Positions 37,137 through 45,048 of a DNA stretch of 64,000 nt are shown in pieces. How positions within the stretch are numbered: position 1 is the first letter of the stretch; every line of letters begins with the position of its first letter. Below the pieces are notes generated by a model. It ran no database searches. It was not told where the DNA came from and saw only the letters and a list, made by a program, of their open reading frames with translations. Source of the DNA: Pedobacter psychrodurus (lineage in GTDB: Bacteria; Bacteroidota; Bacteroidia; Sphingobacteriales; Sphingobacteriaceae); contig NZ_SJSO01000012.1 in NCBI RefSeq assembly GCF_004331735.1, forward strand, positions 62,001 through 126,000, written 5' to 3'. The translations under genes were made by a program, and so were the position numbers.

Positions 37137-38876
37137 ATGAAGAATTATTCACTTTGTTTAAAAAAATACAGCGTATTGATTATGCTGCTGCTGTGCGCCG
37201 TTATTTTTGGTTGTAAAAAGTATTATGATCCACCAGCAGTTTTCGAGAAACAGGAAATTGTTTCGGTTAAAAAAAGAAAGGTATTGCTGATCGGTATTGA
37301 TGGCGCTACAGGAGAGGATGTGAAAAAAATTATGCCCCCAATTATTTCTTCCATACTGCCCAACAGTAAATATTCGTGGCAGAGCAGAAGTGATGCTCCC
37401 GTTAGCGATGCCGGAACCTGGAAAAATATCATGACGGGGATAGCAACTATCCATAAAATACAGGATAGCACTTTTGTCGTTCCCGAAAGTGCCAGCGAGC
37501 ATGATGCTGTTATAGAATATCCGTCGTTAATTGAGCGTTTGCAGGCCACCCCTAAAATGAGGTATTCGGTAGCGGTTTCTCCCTGGAATACATTGGTTAA
37601 TCGCTTACTTCTTTATGCTGATGAGCCCATTGCGGTTAACAATGATGCCGCTGTGGCCGATACGGCGGTTAAGAAAATAGGTATCAATAAAGCCGACCTA
37701 ATAGTGGTAAACTTTAACCAGGTTAACCAGGCTGGGCTTAAATATGGTTATTCTGCTGATGTGCCAGAGTATAAAGCTGCGGTAACACAGGTAGATACTT
37801 ACATTGGTAAATTACTGGAGGCCGTTAAAGCCAGAAAAACATACGCAAATGAAGAATGGTTGGTGGTAATTACGTCGAATCATGGCGGAGTTAACAAAGG
37901 CTTTACCAGTCAAACTGAAAAAGAACGCAACTCCTTTAATATTTACTACAATCCTGCTTTTAAAAAGGTAGAAATAGATAATGTTCCTTTAACAGATGGA
38001 TTTTTATTTCCGGCAGCTAAGGCGGCTACCGATGCAAAAGCTACGTTAGCTGCAGCAAATTCGGGCATTTATGAAATAGGTGCATCGGGCGATAAAACCA
38101 TTCAACTCAAGGCGCTGATCAGATCCAGTTCTACTACAAACGGAGCAAATTTTGTTTTGCTTTCAAAACTAAACCACTCTTACAGCAGCACAAACGGCTG
38201 GGAAATCATGGTTCAGGTTAATGCGGATGGTACACGGCAGTATAGAGCAATTTTAGGCTATAATACCTTAATCGGCGTGCCTGCCCCAGCTAAACTCCAA
38301 TTAAATTCCTGGTCGGCCATAACCCTGAAAATTTATACCGAGGCCGCCAAAAGAATGGCAGTGCTATATATTGATGGAGTGCCCGGAACACCCAGTGATA
38401 TTACCGGGAGAACGATAGGTACCAATGCCTATGACCTCACTTTGGGGAATATTACTTCAGCAGTAAATAGCGGCTCCTTTGCCGTAAACGATATAGCCAT
38501 TTACAACAAAGCCCTCTCAGATGACGAAATTAAAAACTTTACCTGCAGCGATGGCGTAAAATCAACTGACCCCAGCTATGCTAATTTAATTGGATACTGG
38601 CCTTGCAAGCAGGTGAATGGGAATAAATTGCTCAATCAGGCTCCTGCTGCTGTTGGTAAAGATTTGATTTTAGGAGGTAATGGAGGCTCCTGGACCGGAT
38701 TGGAGAAATCAATCTGTAATGCCACTGCTCCATCGGGCAATACCATTATGGCAGTCTCCAATTCCGATATCGCTTCTCAGATTATTTACTGGTTTGGTGT
38801 AAACATAAACGACTCCTGGAAACTGAACGGAAAATCGTGGCTGAAACTGTATGAAGTAGAGTTTTATAAGCAGTAA
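37137..38876 (+). CDS. Degenerate phosphodiesterase/alkaline-phosphatase-fold plus LamG lipoprotein (second copy)
   Basis: 579 residues, with a lipobox VIFGC-KKYY. The N-terminal fold repeats that of the gene at 33920: VLLIGIDGATG (Asp55), GTWKNIMTGIATIHK and VDTYIGKLLEAVKA. Its metal sites are also broken, but differently: VNQAGLKYG has Asp to Asn197 and His to Leu201, and TSNHGG has Asp to Asn248. A LamG-type domain (about 305-490) contains NGWEIMVQVNADG and AVLYIDGVPGTPS, and the C-terminus resembles DUF4983 (GYWPCKQVNGNKLLNQA). Loss of ligands in both copies points to a conserved non-catalytic binding role. Confidence 0.8.
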   Translation: MKNYSLCLKKYSVLIMLLLCAVIFGCKKYYDPPAVFEKQEIVSVKKRKVLLIGIDGATGEDVKKIMPPIISSILPNSKYSWQSRSDAPVSDAGTWKNIMTGIATIHKIQDSTFVVPESASEHDAVIEYPSLIERLQATPKMRYSVAVSPWNTLVNRLLLYADEPIAVNNDAAVADTAVKKIGINKADLIVVNFNQVNQAGLKYGYSADVPEYKAAVTQVDTYIGKLLEAVKARKTYANEEWLVVITSNHGGVNKGFTSQTEKERNSFNIYYNPAFKKVEIDNVPLTDGFLFPAAKAATDAKATLAAANSGIYEIGASGDKTIQLKALIRSSSTTNGANFVLLSKLNHSYSSTNGWEIMVQVNADGTRQYRAILGYNTLIGVPAPAKLQLNSWSAITLKIYTEAAKRMAVLYIDGVPGTPSDITGRTIGTNAYDLTLGNITSAVNSGSFAVNDIAIYNKALSDDEIKNFTCSDGVKSTDPSYANLIGYWPCKQVNGNKLLNQAPAAVGKDLILGGNGGSWTGLEKSICNATAPSGNTIMAVSNSDIASQIIYWFGVNINDSWKLNGKSWLKLYEVEFYKQ

Positions 38877-38929
38877 TCAAAAACATCAACCCCAATTAAT
38901 GTAAGCTAAACCAAAAAACAAAACTAAAA

Positions 38930-39337
38930 ATGAAAAATTTAAGCTATAAACTTTTATGCGTTCTTGTCATCTTAATCGCTTCAGTAAGCATCTCAAAAGC
39001 ACAGTACAAAGACTTTTATGTCTCTGGCCGTCTGGTTACCATTTCACTTAGCTGCGAACAAAATGGATTTGGTGGTCAATATTATGAAAACAATCAGGTA
39101 GTTGGAGAATGGGTAGGAGGTGATTTTGTTATTACGGCAAAATATGAAAATGGTGACCCCTTTTATGGTGATTTAGATTTCGATGTTAACATTAAACGGG
39201 AAGAAAATGGAATCATAACTGACGATAATACCGAGCATTTATACATGAGTGGTGGTTCCTATACCCTATTATACAATGCCATTTTATATGACCAGGGCCC
39301 TTATACCTCGCTCTATACTTGGGTCAGCTTTCCTTAA
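38930..39337 (+). CDS. Small secreted beta-rich protein of unknown function
   Basis: 135 residues. A signal peptide ends in ISKAQ (about residue 24) and no lipobox follows, so it is periplasmic or secreted. The mature part is acidic with Tyr- and Gly-rich strands (FGGQYYENNQVVGEWVGG, then DLDFDVNIKREENG). It has a single Cys (SLSCEQN). It sits 53 bp after the second phosphodiesterase-LamG gene and 37 bp before the NHL gene, so it belongs to the same transcript. I do not recognise it; it breaks the otherwise lipoprotein-only pattern of this operon. Confidence 0.7.
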   Translation: MKNLSYKLLCVLVILIASVSISKAQYKDFYVSGRLVTISLSCEQNGFGGQYYENNQVVGEWVGGDFVITAKYENGDPFYGDLDFDVNIKREENGIITDDNTEHLYMSGGSYTLLYNAILYDQGPYTSLYTWVSFP

Positions 39338-39374
39338 CCATTAATTAAGAAGATTCTTACGATAACATTATAGC

Positions 39375-41621
39375 ATGAAATACAAATACTATATTATAAT
39401 TCTGGGTATAGCCCTATGCTTTGCCGCCTGCAAAAAGTTTGCAACCGAAGCACTAAACGATACCACTACCGAAAAAGTATCGCTAGATATTAAAGTTATT
39501 AACGACGATGATCAGTTGCCTGTGGCAGGGGTTAAAGTTATTATTAGTCGCCAAACGGCTGGAGCAGGCACATATACGCAGGTAGATACCATTCGAACAG
39601 ATAAAGACGGCCTAATAAAAACAGAATTACCCTATCCAAATAATATAAAGGTAGAAGTAGATACCACTTATTATCACAAAGCCGAGCAGGCTATTTATTT
39701 TAATGCTGCTGCAAGTGCCATTTTGCACACTACACCCAAGTTTGGTATGGCACCATTGAATATAACTGTTAAAGATGAGAATAATATAAGTGTGTCTGAT
39801 TTTCCCTTATTAATTGATACCAAAGCGCCCGGAGCCGACACTTATATTTCTACCGGAGGTTTGGAACATGTAGGAACTAACGGGCAGCTGGTGGTATCGC
39901 TACCCTATCCAAATGCCGTAAGGGTAATAGTTGGCGATACCATGAAATACTTCCCTGATACCGTAAAAGCAACACTTAAAAATGTAAGGGGAGAGGCGGT
40001 GAGTCTTATCGCAAAACTTAAACCCTTAACCGTTCCATTAGAGATTACCGTATTAGATAAGGACAATAATGCGTTACTGCAGGGTATCGATGTGGCCGTT
40101 CTACAAAAATTGACAGGCGAAACTAATTTTAAAGATATTGGTTTAGCGGGCACAACCACAAGCAATGGGAAGTTGGTTTTTAATGCGCCTTTTGAGGGCG
40201 AGGTAAAAATTCGAACAACCGATCCCTCATATTTCTTCCCAGATTCTGTGATTACCAGAATGGCTTATGTCCAAAATAGAAAAGTGACATTAAAGTCGAA
40301 AAAACTGAATCCTAAAGCTCCGGTCGATGTGCTTGTTTACGATCAGGCAAATAACCAGATTTTACCTGGTGTAACGGTTAACGTAAGTTCAAAAATTACC
40401 GGTGAAACTGCATTTAAATTAGATACTACTGCAGTTACCGACGAGAATGGAAAATTGAATGTTCGTGTACGTTTTTCTGGCGATATGAAATTTGAAGTAC
40501 TCAATGATACTTATTTTAGTTCCAAATCGATTACCGCAACAAATACAGGTTCGGCAGCTAAACAAGTTAGTTTGCCATTATCAGTTAAAACCGCCACATA
40601 TCCGGAGCCAGTACTTACAACTTTGATGGTGAGTTCGCTTACTTTGAACAATGGGATTACTTTAAATGCCCCAACTGATGTGGCCAATGATAAGCGGGGC
40701 AACATTTACATTTGCGATCAAAATAACAACCGCATTATACGGGTAAGCAGAAATGGTAATACCACAGTTTTAGCCGGAAGTGGTACTGCCAGTAGCGTTG
40801 ATGGAACCGGAACAGCTGCTACATTTAACAAGCCAAAAGGTATGGTGCTTAGCCAGGCTGGAACCGAGTTATATGTAACTGAATATTCAGGTAATAAAGT
40901 AAGGAAAATAAGCATTAATCCAACCAATATGGCAGCTACTGTAACTACCATTGCAGGCAGTGGTGCAGCAGGTACTGCAGATGCCGTTGGAACAGTAGCC
41001 ACATTTACTAACCCTAGTGGCATTGATTTAGATGAAGCAGGTGGTGCCTTATATCTGGCAGATTTATCGGCAAGTACATCAGTCGGTAGAATTCGTAAAA
41101 TAGTATTAAGTACCAATACCGTTAGCACGCTTGGTACAGCAACGATATTTACTCCAAATGCAATTGCCCTAAATCCGAATAAAACATCACTTTATTTAGG
41201 CGCTTTTGGAAATACCTTCGGCTCTACTGAAAGTTATCTCTTTAGAGTTACCGTTTCGTCAGGCGCCAGAACCGTATTAAAACAAACAAAAACTACCAAT
41301 TTTAATGACCCTTCCGGAATATTTATTAGCCCGGCCGGAGTTATTTTTGTTTGTAGTGAGAAAGCACATTCCATAGCAAAAGTAACAAGCGAAGTAACCA
41401 CGAATTCAACATTTGGTTTATTGGCCGGATCGGGTACGGATGATCGTATTACAGGGGTTAATGCGGTAACAGGTACTTCAGGGAACATTGATGGCGCTGC
41501 AGCTAATGCGAGGTTTAATCTGCCATGGGCTATAAAATACAATGCGCACGCTGGTAATTTCCTCATCGCTGATCAGGGAAATAATAAAATAAGGATAATG
41601 AAATCAAGTACCATTAATTAG
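39375..41621 (+). CDS. Lipoprotein with four Ig-like repeats and an NHL beta-propeller
   Basis: 748 residues, with a lipobox CFAAC-KKFA. Four repeats of about 95 residues (roughly 35-405) each begin like VSLDIKVINDDDQLPVAGVKV, LNITVKDENN, LEITVLDKDNN and VDVLVYDQANN, contain a TD(K/E)(D/N)G(L/K) turn, and end near YF..(D/S). They resemble carboxypeptidase-regulatory or Ig-like spacers. A C-terminal NHL-type propeller (about 415-745) has repeats such as APTDVANDKRGNIYICDQNNNRI and FNKPKGMVLSQAG. The layout is a stalk holding a propeller away from the membrane. It is the last gene before a terminator, so it closes the first transcription unit. Confidence 0.88.
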   Translation: MKYKYYIIILGIALCFAACKKFATEALNDTTTEKVSLDIKVINDDDQLPVAGVKVIISRQTAGAGTYTQVDTIRTDKDGLIKTELPYPNNIKVEVDTTYYHKAEQAIYFNAAASAILHTTPKFGMAPLNITVKDENNISVSDFPLLIDTKAPGADTYISTGGLEHVGTNGQLVVSLPYPNAVRVIVGDTMKYFPDTVKATLKNVRGEAVSLIAKLKPLTVPLEITVLDKDNNALLQGIDVAVLQKLTGETNFKDIGLAGTTTSNGKLVFNAPFEGEVKIRTTDPSYFFPDSVITRMAYVQNRKVTLKSKKLNPKAPVDVLVYDQANNQILPGVTVNVSSKITGETAFKLDTTAVTDENGKLNVRVRFSGDMKFEVLNDTYFSSKSITATNTGSAAKQVSLPLSVKTATYPEPVLTTLMVSSLTLNNGITLNAPTDVANDKRGNIYICDQNNNRIIRVSRNGNTTVLAGSGTASSVDGTGTAATFNKPKGMVLSQAGTELYVTEYSGNKVRKISINPTNMAATVTTIAGSGAAGTADAVGTVATFTNPSGIDLDEAGGALYLADLSASTSVGRIRKIVLSTNTVSTLGTATIFTPNAIALNPNKTSLYLGAFGNTFGSTESYLFRVTVSSGARTVLKQTKTTNFNDPSGIFISPAGVIFVCSEKAHSIAKVTSEVTTNSTFGLLAGSGTDDRITGVNAVTGTSGNIDGAAANARFNLPWAIKYNAHAGNFLIADQGNNKIRIMKSSTIN

Positions 41622-41665
41622 TGCTTATAAATAACCAGCTAATTAAGGGCTACCCATGAGATAGA

Positions 41666-41701
41666 AAAAAGGCTGTTCTCCAATAGGAGGCAGTCCTTTT
41701 T
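41666..41701 (+). terminator. Intrinsic terminator ending the dual SusCD operon
   Basis: AAAAAGGCTGTTCTCC and GGAGGCAGTCCTTTTT pair with small bulges around a short loop, ending in a T-run. It lies 45 bp after the NHL gene stop and before a second copy of the operon's promoter layout, so GH88-DUF2264 form a separate unit. Confidence 0.75.
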
Positions 41702-41800
41702 ACGAATTTCAAAGTCATGTAGAAACCCGGTAAAAACGGTTGATTTGTATAAAACACGATCAGTAAAATGGATTGATGTAAGATTATACCCTAAAAAGGT

Positions 41801-41872
41801 AGTTGATTTCTGATTTTCTACCCTATCATTTATAATTTTCACCTCTTTTAAACTTGTAAAAGCACAAATTTG
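41801..41872 (+). promoter_or_regulatory. Second copy of the shared promoter, before the GH88 gene
   Basis: ATTTTCTACC (41813) and ATTTTCACC (41835) start 22 bp apart. Twenty-three nt after the second ATTTTCA comes CAAATTTG (41865-41872), then AACCAA four bases later. These spacings equal those at 19772-19831. A short hairpin AAGCCT-ATGTTA-AGGCTT (41888-41905) lies in the leader. It predicts joint control of the two units by one activator. Confidence 0.7.
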
Positions 41873-41939
41873 TCGCAACCAACATCAAAGCCTATGTTAA
41901 GGCTTAACACAAAATGAATTATACAAATTTACCTAACCT

Positions 41940-43136
41940 ATGAAGAAATTATTGTTCGCCATATGTTTTCTGGCTACAGCAGTAATTGCTAATGCACAAC
42001 AGGCAACTGATGAAAAAAAAGCCATGAAAAACCTGCTCAACAAGCAGTTTGAATTTGCACAGAAACAATATCAGTTACTGGCCAAAAACACACCGGCAGA
42101 CCGCATGCCAAAAACCTATTATGCAAAAAATAATAAGCTGGAAACGAGCGATACCAAATGGTGGTGCAGTGGTTTTTATCCGGGTTCGCTACTCTATATT
42201 TACGAATATACCAAAGATTCTGGCACCTTAAAAGAGGCCGAAAAACGCCTGGCTGTACTAGAGAAGGAGAAACATTATACAGGAAACCACGATTTAGGTT
42301 TTATGATGTTCTGTAGTTTTGGCAATGCCTATCGCATTACTGGTAATGCTATGTATAAATCAACTATCGATACTGCTGCAACTTCGCTTGCCACACGCTA
42401 CCGTCCGGCGGCTAAAGTAATCCAATCGTGGAATAGTAGTAAACAGTGGAAAGGCCCTGTTATTATTGATAATATGATGAATCTGGAGTTACTGGCATGG
42501 GTATCCGATCATGGTGGCGATCCGAAATACAAGGAAATTGCCATCAATCATGCCAATACTTCGCTTAAAAACCATTTCAGATCAAACTCCAGTTCTTACC
42601 ACGTAGTAGATTACGATATGACCACGGGCAAAGTACTTAGAAGAGGTACGGCCCAAGGCGCGTTCGACGAATCGGCCTGGAGCCGTGGTCAGGGATGGGG
42701 ACTATATGGTTATACCATGATGTACCGTTTTACGAAGAACAAACATTATCTTAATCAGGCAAAAAACATCGCCAAATTTATCATCAATCATCCGAATATG
42801 CCTGCCGATCAGGTTCCATATTGGGACTTTAACGCACCAAACATTCCAGATACTTATCGCGATGCTTCTGCCGCTGCAGTTATTGCCTCTGGTTTGTTAG
42901 AATTAGGGCAGTATGCAACAAAAAGCGAGCGAAAATTATATGTAAACGAAGCAAAAAAAATGATCATTTCACTTTCATCTGATGCATATTGTGCAAAGCT
43001 GGGTGAAAACGGCGGGTTTTTGCTCATGCACAGTACAGGAGCTTTACCTCTGAGATCAGAAGTCGACGTTCCGCTTAGCTACGCCGATTATTATTATCTC
43101 GAAGCGTTAATACGCTATAAAAACTGGTATTTATAA
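41940..43136 (+). CDS. GH88-type unsaturated uronyl hydrolase
   Basis: 398 residues. The signal peptide ends in IANAQ (about residue 20), so the enzyme is periplasmic. GH88/GH105 features include WWCSGFYPG, Asp118 in NHDLGF and Asp177 in IIDNMMNLELLAW. The spacing fits the two catalytic Asp residues of unsaturated glucuronyl hydrolases. SRGQGWGLYGYTMMYR is also typical. These enzymes remove the 4,5-unsaturated uronic acid left by polysaccharide lyases. It heads a two-gene unit with the DUF2264 gene (10-bp gap). No lyase gene lies in this window, so one would have to act elsewhere. Confidence 0.88.
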   Translation: MKKLLFAICFLATAVIANAQQATDEKKAMKNLLNKQFEFAQKQYQLLAKNTPADRMPKTYYAKNNKLETSDTKWWCSGFYPGSLLYIYEYTKDSGTLKEAEKRLAVLEKEKHYTGNHDLGFMMFCSFGNAYRITGNAMYKSTIDTAATSLATRYRPAAKVIQSWNSSKQWKGPVIIDNMMNLELLAWVSDHGGDPKYKEIAINHANTSLKNHFRSNSSSYHVVDYDMTTGKVLRRGTAQGAFDESAWSRGQGWGLYGYTMMYRFTKNKHYLNQAKNIAKFIINHPNMPADQVPYWDFNAPNIPDTYRDASAAAVIASGLLELGQYATKSERKLYVNEAKKMIISLSSDAYCAKLGENGGFLLMHSTGALPLRSEVDVPLSYADYYYLEALIRYKNWYL

Positions 43137-43146
43137 CACACAAAAA

Positions 43147-44406
43147 ATGGAAAGAAGAAAATTTATAGGAGCGTTGTCATTAACTGGAATATTTGGGCTG
43201 TTTAATCCTAATGAAGTTTTATCCGTTACAAAAAATAACACCACCACAATAGGTCGATCAAAAAACGACAGAGAATACTGGTATAAACTGCTGTATAAAA
43301 TTGCCAGTCCGGTTGTTTCCAATTTAGCCAACGGAACACTTATTAAAAATATGCCAGTGGTTACGGCGCCGAAATTCGACTCAAGAACACCTGCCGTATC
43401 GTATTTAGAGGCTGTTGGCCGTACCTATGCCGGAATTGCGCCCTGGCTTTCGTTACCTGATGATACCACAACTGAAGGCGTTTTAAGAAATACACTTAAA
43501 TTACAGGCCATTCAGGGATTGGATAGCTGTTTTGCCGCAAACAGTCCTGATAAACTAAATTTCAGCAAAGATTATCAGCCAATTGTAGATTCAGCCTACC
43601 TGGCGCAAACTTTTTTAAGGGCACCTAAAGCTTTGTGGGAACCGTTAAAACCCGAAACAAAGCGCGAAATCATTACTTCGTTTAAATCATTGAGAAACAG
43701 AAAACCTTTTAAAAATAACTGGTTATTATTTGGTTCTATTACCGAAGCCTTTTTATTGTCGATTGGTGAACCGCATGATGAAGCCCGCTTAAATGAAGGC
43801 GTAGATACATTAAACGCATGGTACAAAGGAGATGGTTGGTATGGCGATGGCGTAAATATGGCTTTTGATTATTACAACTCTTTTGTTATCCATCCGATGA
43901 TGGTGGATACACTTGCCGTGATGCTTGATAAAAAGCTAATCAAAAAAGAACGGTATGATCTTGCTGTAAAAAGGATGCAGCGTTATGTAGTAGGGCAGGA
44001 ACGCATGATTTCTCCCGAAGGAACCTACCCACCAATTGGACGTTCAATTACCTACAGAACAGGTGCTTTCCAGGCTTTAAGCCAAATTGCCCTCATGCGT
44101 AAGTTACCTGCTAGTATTCAGCCTGCTCAAGTGCGTTCTGCTTTAACTAAAGTTAAACAGAACATGTATGATATACCTGGAACTTTTGATGCAAGAGGTT
44201 GGTTACAGCTGGGCTTTTGCGGGTATGATCCTGAAATAGCAGATTATTACACCTCTACGGGCAGTCTGTATATGGCTACGCTATCATTCCTTCCTTTAGG
44301 CTTGCCAGCTACCGACGAATTTTGGGCCGCACCTTCAGCAGAGTGGACATCGAAAAAAGCCTGGACAGCAAAACCGTTCTCCAAAGATTATCATGTAGAT
44401 TTTTAA
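43147..44406 (+). CDS. DUF2264-family protein, possible uronic-acid glycosidase
   Basis: 419 residues. It begins with an RRKFIGALSLTG stretch resembling a Tat-type or weak Sec signal. The body matches the DUF2264 type, an (alpha/alpha)6-like helical fold: YWYKLLYKIASPVVSNLANG, FDSRTPAVSYLEAVGRTYAGI, APWLSLP, NNWLLFGSITEAFLL and YKGDGWYGDGVNMAFDYYNSF. I recall some DUF2264 proteins being assigned to family GH154 with beta-glucuronidase activity, from memory only. Next to a GH88 enzyme this would fit a uronic-acid-containing glycan. It is the last gene of the block. Confidence 0.85.
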   Translation: MERRKFIGALSLTGIFGLFNPNEVLSVTKNNTTTIGRSKNDREYWYKLLYKIASPVVSNLANGTLIKNMPVVTAPKFDSRTPAVSYLEAVGRTYAGIAPWLSLPDDTTTEGVLRNTLKLQAIQGLDSCFAANSPDKLNFSKDYQPIVDSAYLAQTFLRAPKALWEPLKPETKREIITSFKSLRNRKPFKNNWLLFGSITEAFLLSIGEPHDEARLNEGVDTLNAWYKGDGWYGDGVNMAFDYYNSFVIHPMMVDTLAVMLDKKLIKKERYDLAVKRMQRYVVGQERMISPEGTYPPIGRSITYRTGAFQALSQIALMRKLPASIQPAQVRSALTKVKQNMYDIPGTFDARGWLQLGFCGYDPEIADYYTSTGSLYMATLSFLPLGLPATDEFWAAPSAEWTSKKAWTAKPFSKDYHVDF

Positions 44407-44551
44407 CTGTAGGCAAAAAAAATAATCAATTATATATGTCATTAATATTGATTTATACAATAAATTATCCCTATCAATGACAGATTCCAAAAACCGAGCG
44501 TCATTCCAACGCAGGTGGGAATCTTAAAGCTTATTGCATTATCCCAAGAGT

Positions 44552-44689
44552 AATGTCATTAAGTTAAGGAGAAAACAAAAAATATTGTCATCCTGAGCCT
44601 GTCGAAGGACAAATGTTTTTTTGTTTTCTCCTAATAAAGGTCTTCGACAGGCTCAGACTGACAGCGCATATGCTTAACTTAATGACATT
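44552..44689. repeat. Dispersed palindromic repeat, right copy
   Basis: A 138-bp near-palindrome. The outer arms AATGTCATTAAGTTAAG (44552-44568) and CTTAACTTAATGACATT (44673-44689) are perfect over 17 bp. The inner arms CTGAGCCTGTCGAAG (44593-44607) and CTTCGACAGGCTCAG (44642-44656) are perfect over 15 bp. The first 97 bp match the reverse complement of 19298-19396. The remaining gap from 44407 to 45048 has further short palindromes with TTCCCAACC/GGTTGGGAA-like arms but no gene. Confidence 0.85.
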
Positions 44690-45048
44690 GCCCAAAGGGA
44701 TGCCTTTGGCACGATTTCCAATCAACCCGATAACTATCCGGTTGGGAATGACGCTACGGTATGTAGATGTTATCCACTCGAATGTTTTATCAAAAACTAA
44801 CCGCTTAGGATAATTGACTTGAAAAGCAAAATCTCGACAACCTTTATCGCTGGAGCACATGTACTAGGCAACAAATCCACTTCATCCGTATAAAAGTATG
44901 GTACAAATCGCCGGATATAAAAATTAACATATACACGAATAAAAGGTATATCTAGCGTATTTCAGTAATGTTGCACCTTTAATTGAAATGATACACGGGA
45001 TCTTGATTTATTACCCGTTACTAATAAGAATTTTAGCCTGGCGATCAA

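Noticed and set aside
33920..38876. Calling the two phosphodiesterase-like proteins active phosphatases or sulfatases
   Set aside because: Key metal-ligand positions are Ala, Asn, Lys or Leu, so activity cannot be claimed.
19298..44689. Integrated mobile element bounded by the inverted repeats
   Set aside because: No integrase, transposase, target-site duplication or tRNA gene is seen; the repeats look like a dispersed family, so only the bracketing is reported.
44588..44860. 90-codon minus-strand frame and a 66-codon plus-strand frame
   Set aside because: Both lie across the nested palindrome and flanking short repeats, with no coding features.
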